Positions 1 through 7,712 of a DNA stretch of 64,000 nucleotides are shown piece after piece. Below the pieces are notes generated by a model. The model had not been told where the DNA came from. It ran no database searches and saw only the letters and a program-made list of their open reading frames with translations. Position 1 is the first letter of the stretch. Each line of letters starts with the position of its first letter. Source of the DNA: CAMLOF01 sp041913045 (GTDB taxonomy: Bacteria > Pseudomonadota > Gammaproteobacteria > Burkholderiales > Burkholderiaceae_C); the NCBI GenBank assembly GCA_041913045.1, contig JAYSGB010000001.1, forward strand, positions 1 through 64,000. Direction: 5' to 3'. Both the position numbers and the translations under genes were made by a program.

Positions 1-1
1 G

Positions 2-310
2 GTGATGATCGACGTGTCGCACGCCAACAGCAGCAAGCAGCACCAGCGCCAGATCGAGGTGGCCGCCGACGTGGCTGCCCAGGTGGCAGGTGGCGACCAC
101 CGCATCATGGGGGTGATGATCGAAAGCCACCTGAACGAAGGGCGGCAGGACATCGTGACCGGCCAGCCGCTGCGCCACGGCGTGTCGGTGACGGACGCGT
201 GCATCGGGTTTGCGCAGACGGTGCCGGTGCTGGAAAAGCTGGCCGAGGCCGTGCGCCAGCGGCGTCAGGTGGCTGCTCTCAGAACTTCTCCAGGAGTTCC
301 TTGCGTTTGA
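2..310 (+). CDS. aroG: Class I DAHP synthase (3' end only)
   Basis: This is the C-terminal 102 residues of a 3-deoxy-7-phosphoheptulonate synthase, which condenses phosphoenolpyruvate and erythrose 4-phosphate in the first step of the shikimate pathway in the cytoplasm. The 5' part lies before the window. Class I (AroF/G/H) features seen are MIDVSHANSSKQH, GVMIESHLNEGRQ and GVSVTDACIGF, which carry metal and substrate ligands in the family. The reading frame runs past the usual end near VRQRR by about 14 residues (VAALRTSPGVPCV) and overlaps the end of the convergent lipoprotein gene by 32 bases. The feedback-control region is not visible, so the isozyme cannot be assigned. Confidence 0.93.
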   Translation: MMIDVSHANSSKQHQRQIEVAADVAAQVAGGDHRIMGVMIESHLNEGRQDIVTGQPLRHGVSVTDACIGFAQTVPVLEKLAEAVRQRRQVAALRTSPGVPCV

Positions 311-878
311 TCTGGTATTCCTGCTCAGAGATGAGCTTGTCGTCGTACATCTTCTGAAGCTGACGCAGTTTTTCGTCGAGTGCCGTGTTGCTGGGCGTGG
401 GCCCCTTGGCGTCCAGGGGTTGAAGGTCCGAAGACGTCAGGCGGGCAGATGCGAGCTTGGACTCCTGCACACCCGCCCTGCCAGTGGCCTCGTCCACCTG
501 GTGCAGCTGGCTGCGCGCCATCCACATGCCCATCTTCACTTCCTGCCAGACGAAGTAGTTCTTGCCTGGCTCCATCTGCAGCTTCAGCTCGGCCACGTTC
601 TCCGCGGTGGACTCGACGCTGTAACGCCCAGGAGCGAGGTTGAACTGGAAGTAGGTCTTGGAGGCACTCTGGCCAATGTTGCGGCCATTGATGCTCAGGT
701 TCATGGGCACGGCTGCCCCAAAGGTTTCGTTGCGGTAGATGTACAGCGCCGCCTTGTCGGGCGGTGGCACAAACGCTTTGGCCTTGGTGTCGTCCTCTAG
801 GGACCCCATGGGCACGGAAGCGCACCCAGCCAGCGCCGCAACGGCTGCGGCAGCGAAGATTGCTTTGAACATACGCAT
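279..878 (-). CDS. DUF2846-type lipoprotein with C-terminal SHOCT-like segment
   Basis: A predicted envelope lipoprotein of 199 residues. The signal peptide ends in the lipobox LAGC, with the lipidated Cys near residue 18. The middle part (FVPPPDKAALYIYRN, then LAPGRYSV) resembles DUF2846 proteins. The last 35 residues (LDEKLRQLQKMYDDKLISE, ending in ELLEKF) look like a SHOCT helical hairpin, a short oligomerisation-type motif. The start at 878 is chosen because GAGGAGAGAGG ends one base before it, with AGGAG six bases from the ATG; an upstream in-frame codon at 902 has no such site. The 3' end overlaps aroG convergently. The biochemical role is unknown. Confidence 0.8.
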   Translation of the reverse strand: MRMFKAIFAAAAVAALAGCASVPMGSLEDDTKAKAFVPPPDKAALYIYRNETFGAAVPMNLSINGRNIGQSASKTYFQFNLAPGRYSVESTAENVAELKLQMEPGKNYFVWQEVKMGMWMARSQLHQVDEATGRAGVQESKLASARLTSSDLQPLDAKGPTPSNTALDEKLRQLQKMYDDKLISEQEYQIKRKELLEKF

Positions 879-981
879 GCCTCTCTCCTCTTGATGTGAC
901 ACATGCTATGTTCGCACCGCTTGCGCAAAGCTGACAAGCGGCTTAACCTTCGACAGGGAAGGCTCCCATCAGGAGGCTGGT

Positions 982-1221
982 ATGTGGAACTGGTCGGAAT
1001 GGCATGGCCCCATGGGCATGGGGACAGGCGGCATCTTCATGCTGCTCCTGCTGGTGCTCGTGCTGGTGGTGGTCGTGGTACTGATCCGCTGGATGCTCGG
1101 CAGCACCGAGGACCCGAGGCGCCAGCGACGCACGCCCCTCGACATATTGGAAGAGCGCTACGCCGCTGGCGAAATAGGGCGCGCGGAGTACGAGGAAAAA
1201 CGCCGCGACCTCGGCGGTTGA
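982..1221 (+). CDS. Small SHOCT-domain membrane protein
   Basis: A 79-residue protein with one strong transmembrane helix (about residues 18-40, very rich in Leu and Val) followed by a cytosolic SHOCT motif (TPLDILEERYAAGEIGRAEY). An AGGAGG ribosome site lies six bases before the ATG, so this start is well supported and the longer frame from 903 is not. It is divergent from the SHOCT-tailed lipoprotein, leaving about 100 bases for two promoters. Proteins of this shape are common and mostly uncharacterised. Confidence 0.8.
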   Translation: MWNWSEWHGPMGMGTGGIFMLLLLVLVLVVVVVLIRWMLGSTEDPRRQRRTPLDILEERYAAGEIGRAEYEEKRRDLGG

Positions 1222-1228
1222 CGAGCGA

Positions 1229-2287
1229 TTAACCTTGACGCGAACCGCAAGCGCGGCACACCTGCATTGCCAGCCGGTGCAGCGCCTGCCAGGGGTCGGT
1301 GGGCCAGTCCTTGTCCTTCAGGCCTTTGACGATGCCGTCCACCGTGTGGGCGTCCTGCAGCCAGCGGGTGAGCTGTTCCAGCTTGAGCCGGGGCAGCACA
1401 CGCTCGAAGCGCTTTTCACGCGCGCCCCAGACGCGCTGCTCGCGCAAGGCCATGGGCAACGGCTTGCCTTCGGCCATGGCGGCTTTCACGCGCCACAGGG
1501 CGCGGATGTCCTCGGCCAACGCCCAGTGCACCAGCACGGGTGCTTCGCCTTCGGCCTGCAGGCCGTCGAGCATGCGCTGCGCGCGTGCAGGCTGGCCGTC
1601 CAGCACCGCCTCGGCCAGCTTGAAGGGGTCGTAGCGTGCCACGTTGAGCACGGCTTCCTCCACCTGCTCAAAGCTCAGTTCACCCGGCGGGTAAAGCAGC
1701 CCAAGCTTCTGGATCTCCTGGTGCGCGGCCAGCAGGTTGCCTTCCACCCGGTCGGCCATGAAGGCCAGCGTCCGCTGGCCCTCTTCGCCACCGGCCACGC
1801 GCTGGCCCTGCTGCTGCAGGCGCTGCGCAATCCAGCCCGGCAGTTGCGCACGCTCCACGGGGTCGATGCGCACGGTGGCGCCGTTGGCATCCAGCGCAGC
1901 AAACCACGCGCCCTTGAGGGTTGCGGCGTCGAGCCTGGGCAGCAGCACCAGCGTCAAGGCACTGTCGTTGCCAGCCGCCGCCTCAGCCAGCTGCTGCAGG
2001 GCCTGCGAGCCATCCTTGCCTGGCTTGCCGGAAGGAATGCGAATCTCCACGAGTTGCTTGTCGGCGAACAGGCTGAGCGATCCGCCAGCGGCCAGCACGG
2101 CGCTCCAGTCGAAATGCGCACCCGACACCGTGAACACGGTTCGTTCGGTGTAGCCCTGCGCGCGGGCGACGGCACGGATGGCGTCGGCCGCCTCCTGCTG
2201 CAGGAGCGGGTCGTCACCGTGCAGGGTGTAAAGGGGGCGCAGGCCGCGCTGGAGCTGGGCAGAAAGTTGGGCGGCAGGTAGCTGCAT
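1229..2287 (-). CDS. holA: DNA polymerase III subunit delta
   Basis: The 352-residue delta subunit of the clamp loader, which opens the beta clamp during replication. The N-terminal half matches the HolA fold, with PLYTLHGDDPLLQQEAADAI at residues 18-37 and EIRIPSGKPGK near 81. The C-terminal part contains the typical DPFKLAEAVLDG stretch and a helical collar domain to the end. The length is usual for the family. In many proteobacteria holA directly follows leuS and lptE. Here it is on the same strand as those genes but about 15 kb away, and it must use its own promoter within or just before the short gap at 2288-2317. No clear ribosome site is seen. Confidence 0.93.
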   Translation of the reverse strand: MQLPAAQLSAQLQRGLRPLYTLHGDDPLLQQEAADAIRAVARAQGYTERTVFTVSGAHFDWSAVLAAGGSLSLFADKQLVEIRIPSGKPGKDGSQALQQLAEAAAGNDSALTLVLLPRLDAATLKGAWFAALDANGATVRIDPVERAQLPGWIAQRLQQQGQRVAGGEEGQRTLAFMADRVEGNLLAAHQEIQKLGLLYPPGELSFEQVEEAVLNVARYDPFKLAEAVLDGQPARAQRMLDGLQAEGEAPVLVHWALAEDIRALWRVKAAMAEGKPLPMALREQRVWGAREKRFERVLPRLKLEQLTRWLQDAHTVDGIVKGLKDKDWPTDPWQALHRLAMQVCRACGSRQG

Positions 2288-2317
2288 GCGGTGGATTCTA
2301 GGCGCCCCCGCGCACCG

Positions 2318-4465
2318 TCACTTGCCGTCAAACACCAGCCGGTCGCCGTGTTCGCCGCTCTCCAACCGCTGGTGGTGCAAATTCACCAGCGGGTCGTCGG
2401 GGAACTGGCGGTACAGCTCAGCAAACTGGGCCCTGGCAGCCTCCTGCCCATCGGCCATGGCCATGTAAGCGGTCTCATACGCCTGCAGCGGCGAGTAGCC
2501 CCCCTCCATAGGCTCGGGCAGGGGTTCGTACACCGCCAGCGCCTCGCTCTTGCCCTTGAGCACCAACCGGCCAATCGGGCGGACCTTGACGCCCCGGCAG
2601 GCAGACAGCGTCACCCCAGACACGCAGATCAACGTGCCCAGGTATTTGTTCACCCCTTCCAGGCGAGAGGCGGTGTTCACCGGGTCGCCCAGCGCGCGGT
2701 AGTCGAACACCGCGCCGCCGCCAAAGTTACCCACGATCACCTCGCCCGAGTGGATGCCCAGCCGTGTGTGCCCAAAGGGTATGCCCCTGGCTTGCAGGTC
2801 GATGGCATAGCGGCTGGCAAAGGCGTGCATCTCCAAGGCGCAGTCCAGCGCGCGCTGGGCATGGTCCGGCTGCGGCACTGGCGCTGAGAACATGATGGCC
2901 ACCGCATCACCCACGATCCGGTCCAGCGTGCCCTGGTGCCGGAAGGCGATGGCAATCATCTCTTCCAGGTAGCGGTTGAGCAGCACCAGCGCCTCAGCCG
3001 GGTCGATCTTCTCCATCAGCGTGGTGAAGCCCGCCAAGTCGGTGAACACGAAACTGCAGGTCTGGCGCTTGCCGCCCAGCTCCAGCGCGTCGGGGTGGCT
3101 CACCAGATACTCCACCCGGTTGGGCGACACGTAGCGTGAGAACGCATCTTTGATCCAGCGTTGCTGCCGCTCGCTCCAGAAATGGTGCGCCAGGCTGGCC
3201 GCCACATAGGCCAGCGCCAGCACCAAGGCGGGGGTGAAGCTGTTGAGCAACAGACCGTGACCTGAAAAGGCCCACCAGCCGCCCCACAACACGCCCCCCA
3301 CCAGCAACGCGGCCCCCGCCGCCGCCAGCAACGCACTCACGTGCGTGGCCAGCGCCACCACGGCCACGCTTCCCGACACCACGGCCACAGCCTCCAGTGC
3401 GGGTGCCCAATGGGGCCGTGTCAGGAAGTGTCCTGTCAGGGCCTGCTCCAAGGCCTGTGCGTGCGCCTCCACCCCGGGCATCACCCGGCCCAGCGGGTTG
3501 AAGCGAAGGTCCATCAAACCCTGTGCCGAGCTGCCCACCAGCACCAGGTGCCCAGCCAGTTGCGCGGGGTCCACCTCACCAGCCAGCACCTGCCAAGCAG
3601 AGATATACCTCTGCGGCGCCGACGCGCTGTAGTGCACCCACATCTCTCCTTGCGCCGTGGTGGGAATGGTCACATCGCCTATGCGCACTTCCTCCAGCGC
3701 TGGCGCGCCGCCTTCAGCGCTGCGCAGCAGGTGGTTGCTGGCTCCCTGACCCAGTCGCAACGCCTCAGCTGCCAGAGACGGCACAGGCTTGTCGCCCAGA
3801 CGCAACACCAGCGGCACGCGGCGCACAACGCCATCGGCATCTGGAACGAAGGTGAGCGCACCCATGCCCTTGGCCGCGCTGTCCAGCGCTGGCAGCGCGG
3901 GCACTGCAGTGGTGAATCCGTGCAGGGCATCCAAGGCAGGGCCACCGCCCACCCACACGTGCCGGTAAGGCGCGCTGGGAAGTCTCTGCCCCGCCTCCAG
4001 ACGCTGATCTCGCTGCACTGCAAAACCCAGCACCACGTCGTTGTCGCGCAAGGCCGCAGCAAAAACCTCGTCGTGATCCGGCAACCGGGCCAGAGTGTCG
4101 CGCAACCCAGGCGCCAGGGGCCACAACTCCGTCACCGTGCGCGGGGAAGTCCGGTCAGGCTCTGCAAACACCACGTCAAACGCCAGTACGGCCGCCCCTG
4201 CAGCACCCACCTTCTGCACCAGCTCCGCAATGCGCGTACGGGGCCAGGGCCACTGGCCAAGGCGCTCCAGACTGGCCTCATCAATATCAATGATCTTCAC
4301 CGGCGCCTCGGCGTATTCCCGTGGTTGCCAGCGCTGGTATTGGTCAAAACCCTGGTGACGCAGGGTCTGCAGGAACACCGGGTCCAGCAGCAAAAGCGCC
4401 AGCCCCAGTGCCGCCGAGCCCAAGGCCAGCAAGGCCGCCATGGCGCGCAGTGACAGTTTTCTCAT
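2318..4465 (-). CDS. CHASE2-domain class III adenylate/guanylate cyclase
   Basis: A membrane-bound nucleotide cyclase of 715 residues. Order of parts: a signal-anchor helix (about 8-28), a periplasmic CHASE2 sensor domain (about 40-340, with VKIIDIDEASLERLGQWPWPR), three transmembrane helices (about 348-425) and a cytosolic class III catalytic domain (about 465-640). Metal-binding aspartates are in FTDLAGF and RIVGDAVAIMF; the transition-state Asn and Arg are in DPVNTASRLEG. The base-recognition positions, usually Lys and Thr/Asp, both read Arg (DRIVGD and YRALGD), so cAMP versus cGMP cannot be told. GGAG five bases before the ATG supports the start. It is divergent from an HD-GYP gene. CHASE2 cyclases often occur near FecR-domain genes, as here. 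Confidence 0.9.
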   Translation of the reverse strand: MRKLSLRAMAALLALGSAALGLALLLLDPVFLQTLRHQGFDQYQRWQPREYAEAPVKIIDIDEASLERLGQWPWPRTRIAELVQKVGAAGAAVLAFDVVFAEPDRTSPRTVTELWPLAPGLRDTLARLPDHDEVFAAALRDNDVVLGFAVQRDQRLEAGQRLPSAPYRHVWVGGGPALDALHGFTTAVPALPALDSAAKGMGALTFVPDADGVVRRVPLVLRLGDKPVPSLAAEALRLGQGASNHLLRSAEGGAPALEEVRIGDVTIPTTAQGEMWVHYSASAPQRYISAWQVLAGEVDPAQLAGHLVLVGSSAQGLMDLRFNPLGRVMPGVEAHAQALEQALTGHFLTRPHWAPALEAVAVVSGSVAVVALATHVSALLAAAGAALLVGGVLWGGWWAFSGHGLLLNSFTPALVLALAYVAASLAHHFWSERQQRWIKDAFSRYVSPNRVEYLVSHPDALELGGKRQTCSFVFTDLAGFTTLMEKIDPAEALVLLNRYLEEMIAIAFRHQGTLDRIVGDAVAIMFSAPVPQPDHAQRALDCALEMHAFASRYAIDLQARGIPFGHTRLGIHSGEVIVGNFGGGAVFDYRALGDPVNTASRLEGVNKYLGTLICVSGVTLSACRGVKVRPIGRLVLKGKSEALAVYEPLPEPMEGGYSPLQAYETAYMAMADGQEAARAQFAELYRQFPDDPLVNLHHQRLESGEHGDRLVFDGK

Positions 4466-4565
4466 GACGACTCCGTGAACTGGTGGCCTGTGAAAAAATG
4501 CCCATTAATCATTGTGAGTTGCGGCCATTAGATGCTACAACCGGGGCAGTACATCCGAGGGCGCC

Positions 4566-7500
4566 ATGTTCCATTTTCGTTCGATCAAGTTTCAGCACTG
4601 GATCGTTGGCCTGGTCAGCAGCCTGGTGGTTTTGCTGACGGTGGTGTTCCTGCTCACGGTCTTGGATCGCTTTCGCACCGCAGCACAGGACAGCGCCGGA
4701 GAAAAGTTCACAGCCGTGGCCCAGCGGGCTGCCGACACGTTGAGGCACCAGCTGAACACCCAGGCCCAGCGAGCACTGGCCACGGCAAGAGGCGGCTCCA
4801 GCGTGTTCTTTGATGACGGCCAGTTGCAGGAGCGGCGCGTACTGCCCCTCATGCGCGCCGCCCTGGAGCAACACCCCGGGGTTTACAGCGAGTATTTCGG
4901 CCTGCCCGACGACGACTTCCTGCAAGCCATTGGTGTGCGCGGCGACGCCAGCGTCGCCCAGACCTTGAAAGCCCCGCCCGCAACTCACGTGGCCCTGCGC
5001 CGCATATGGCGTGATGCCAACGGCGAGCGGCAAGAGCACTGGCGCTTTCTGGACCACGCCGGAACGCTGCTGGAGCAACGCCAGGGCAGCACCAGCTACC
5101 GCCCCACAGAGCGCCCTTGGTACAAGGGTGCGCGCGAAAGCGCTGGCGCCTTTCTCACCGAACCCTACATATTCGCATCCACACAGCGAGGCGGGATATC
5201 CATAGGAGCCGCACTGCCTCAGGGGCGTGCGGTGTTCGGTATAGACATTGACTTGCGCAGCCTGCCAGACACCCTGGCGGGGCTGCAACTGAGCCCCAAC
5301 GCGTTCATAGCGATCCTTGACAGCCAGCGGCGCATCCTCGCTGCTGCGGGCCATGGCTCGGCCTCGACAGCCGTGCCCCAAGGGGCGCTCACGCCACTGG
5401 ACAAGGCCGCAGACCCCAGGCTCGCGGCGCTTCCCGCCTTGCTCTCGCACGTGCCAGATGACAAAGCCACCGTTACCGATTTGCTGGATGTCCCTCATGT
5501 ACTGTCAGCCCGGCGCCTCGACGTGGGCGGCGGCGCGGCTTTCCAGGTCATCAGCTGGGCCCCGGTCAGCGACTTCAACGGCCCCGTAGACCAGGCCAGG
5601 CGTGACGTGCTGATCGCGTCTGCCATCGTGCTGGTGCTGCTTGTGCCCCTGGCCCTGCTGGGCACCCGCAGCGTGACCCAGGCACTTTCAAGCATGGCCC
5701 AAGACTCAGAGCGCTTGCGGCACATGGACTTCTCTGCCGAACCGCACACCGTCCACTCCTTCCTTTATGAGATTGACACGCTGGGCGAGGCACAGGCGAT
5801 CATGCACCGCTCCGTCAAAGACAGAGCCGCCGCACTTGAAGTTGCCCAGGCCAAGCTGGCGCAGCTGGTGGAAACGGGTATTCAACTGGGCCGCCAGCAG
5901 AACCGCGAAGAACTTCTGCGCCAGGCACTCTTCGGCGCGCGGGACATCGCCCATTGCCAGGCAGCCACCATCTTCCTCAAGACCGAGCGCAACACCCTGG
6001 CCTTTGCCATCCGCACAAGCGACGACCCCCTGCCGTCCCAGGAGTTGCCGCTGTACGACATTGAAGGCAACCCCATTCACCGTTTTGTCGCCACGCACGT
6101 GGTTCTCAGCGGCGAAACGGTCGTTATCGACGACATCTACCAGGAAAGCCGCTTCGACGTCAGCGGCACCAAGAAATTCAGCGACGATACCGGCATGCGT
6201 GTGGTCTCCACACTCAACGTTCCCATGAAGCCTCAAGACGGCAAGGTCATCGGGCTCATACAGCTCATGAACGCGCTGGACCCAAAGACCGGCGAGGTCA
6301 TCCCATTCGACCCCGAAATCGTCAGCTTCATCGAGGCGTTGGCTGCTCAGGCGGCGGTGGCCATCGAAAACCAGAACCTGATCGACGCGCAAAAGGCACT
6401 GATGGACTCGATGATCCAGATCATCGCAGGCGCCATCGACACCAAGAGCCCCTACACTGGTGGCCACTGCGAGCGCGTGCCAGAACTGGCCATCATGCTG
6501 GCGCAAGAAGCCTGCGGGGTCAAAAAGGGGCCGCTGGCGGAGTTCGAATTCCGCACTGAGGAAGAATGGCGCGAATTCCGCATCGGGGCTTGGCTGCACG
6601 ACTGCGGCAAGGTCACCACCCCAGAATTCGTGGTCGACAAAGCCACCAAGCTCGAAACCATCTTCAACCGCATCCACGAAATCCGCACCCGCTTTGAAGT
6701 GCTGTTGCGTGACGCGCAGATCGAACGTCTGGAGCGCATCCATGAGCGCGGCGAGGCCCGCGAAACGGCCGACGCCTGGTTTGATGCGCGCAAAGCCCAG
6801 CTCATTGACGATTTCGCCTTCATTGCCGATTGCAACCTGGGCGGAGAGTTCATGGCGCCCGACCGCATTGAGCGAGTCCGGCGTATCGCCGAACAGACCT
6901 GGCTGCGCCATTTTGACGACCGCCTGGGCCTGTCCCACGAAGAACTCAAACGTTACGAAGACTCGCCTCTTGCGCCGCTGCCTGCGCCTGAAACGCTGCT
7001 GGCCGACAAACCCCACCACCTGTTCGAACGGCCGCCAAACAAGGCGCTGGACCCCAAACACGGCTTCAAGCTCAAGGTTCCCGAATACCTCTACAACCAC
7101 GGCGAGGTCTATAACCTCTGCATCGGGCGAGGCACCCTCACCGAAGAAGAGCGCTTCAAGATCAACGAGCACATCATCCAGACCATCGTCATGCTGGAGA
7201 ACATGCCTCTGCCGCCCAATCTCAAGCGTGTGCCGGAATACGCGGGCACCCACCACGAAACGCTTATTGGCACCGGCTACCCGCGCAAGCTGGAAGCCAA
7301 GGACTTGTCGGTACCCTCGCGCATCATGGCCATAGCTGACATCTTCGAGGCCCTCACCGCCAGCGACCGCCCCTACAAAAAGGCCAAGACGCTTTCAGAG
7401 TCGATCAAGATCCTGTCGATGTTCAAGAAAGACCAGCACATTGACCCCGATCTTTTCGACCTCTTCCTGCGCTCGGGCGTTTACAAAGCCTATGCCGAAA

Positions 7501-7574
7501 AGTACCTGCACCCCGATCAGATCGACGACGTGGACATCAGTGTGTACCTGGACGCACCCGCACCAAGCGCCTGA
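4566..7574 (+). CDS. Cache-GAF-HD-GYP phosphodiesterase
   Basis: A 1002-residue membrane sensor enzyme. Parts in order: transmembrane helix (about 13-35), a periplasmic Cache-like sensor (about 40-335), second helix (about 345-367), a HAMP-like linker, a GAF domain (about 455-615) and an HD-GYP hydrolase (about 620-990). Catalytic features are TGGHCERV near 629, WLHDCGK near 675, and THHETLIGTGYP ending near 905. The family hydrolyses cyclic di-GMP or other cyclic dinucleotides. The HDxGK to GYP distance is about 230 residues, much longer than the usual 60-70, because of a charged helical insert. GAGGGCGCC precedes the ATG. It is divergent from the CHASE2 cyclase and 138 bases upstream of the TolC-OmpA gene. 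Confidence 0.88.
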   Translation: MFHFRSIKFQHWIVGLVSSLVVLLTVVFLLTVLDRFRTAAQDSAGEKFTAVAQRAADTLRHQLNTQAQRALATARGGSSVFFDDGQLQERRVLPLMRAALEQHPGVYSEYFGLPDDDFLQAIGVRGDASVAQTLKAPPATHVALRRIWRDANGERQEHWRFLDHAGTLLEQRQGSTSYRPTERPWYKGARESAGAFLTEPYIFASTQRGGISIGAALPQGRAVFGIDIDLRSLPDTLAGLQLSPNAFIAILDSQRRILAAAGHGSASTAVPQGALTPLDKAADPRLAALPALLSHVPDDKATVTDLLDVPHVLSARRLDVGGGAAFQVISWAPVSDFNGPVDQARRDVLIASAIVLVLLVPLALLGTRSVTQALSSMAQDSERLRHMDFSAEPHTVHSFLYEIDTLGEAQAIMHRSVKDRAAALEVAQAKLAQLVETGIQLGRQQNREELLRQALFGARDIAHCQAATIFLKTERNTLAFAIRTSDDPLPSQELPLYDIEGNPIHRFVATHVVLSGETVVIDDIYQESRFDVSGTKKFSDDTGMRVVSTLNVPMKPQDGKVIGLIQLMNALDPKTGEVIPFDPEIVSFIEALAAQAAVAIENQNLIDAQKALMDSMIQIIAGAIDTKSPYTGGHCERVPELAIMLAQEACGVKKGPLAEFEFRTEEEWREFRIGAWLHDCGKVTTPEFVVDKATKLETIFNRIHEIRTRFEVLLRDAQIERLERIHERGEARETADAWFDARKAQLIDDFAFIADCNLGGEFMAPDRIERVRRIAEQTWLRHFDDRLGLSHEELKRYEDSPLAPLPAPETLLADKPHHLFERPPNKALDPKHGFKLKVPEYLYNHGEVYNLCIGRGTLTEEERFKINEHIIQTIVMLENMPLPPNLKRVPEYAGTHHETLIGTGYPRKLEAKDLSVPSRIMAIADIFEALTASDRPYKKAKTLSESIKILSMFKKDQHIDPDLFDLFLRSGVYKAYAEKYLHPDQIDDVDISVYLDAPAPSA

Positions 7575-7712
7575 AGTTGCATTTCGATCACATCGGCACA
7601 AGGAACGGTGACCCAACCGCCGAAAACTGGTATTCTCGTATCAAATAACAACGGCCCGGGACCTGAGAGACGGTAACCGCCAGATCCTGCGCCCAAAAAG
7701 GAGTGACTCGAC

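Noticed and set aside
4509..5498. Long minus-strand open frame of 329 codons
   Set aside because: It lies inside the HD-GYP gene on the opposite strand, shows no domain or signal, and the plus-strand protein is clearly real.
7575..7712. Possible cyclic di-GMP riboswitch between the HD-GYP and TolC-OmpA genes
   Set aside because: None of the conserved GEMM sequence elements is visible; only a promoter-like AT-rich patch and the ribosome site are present.
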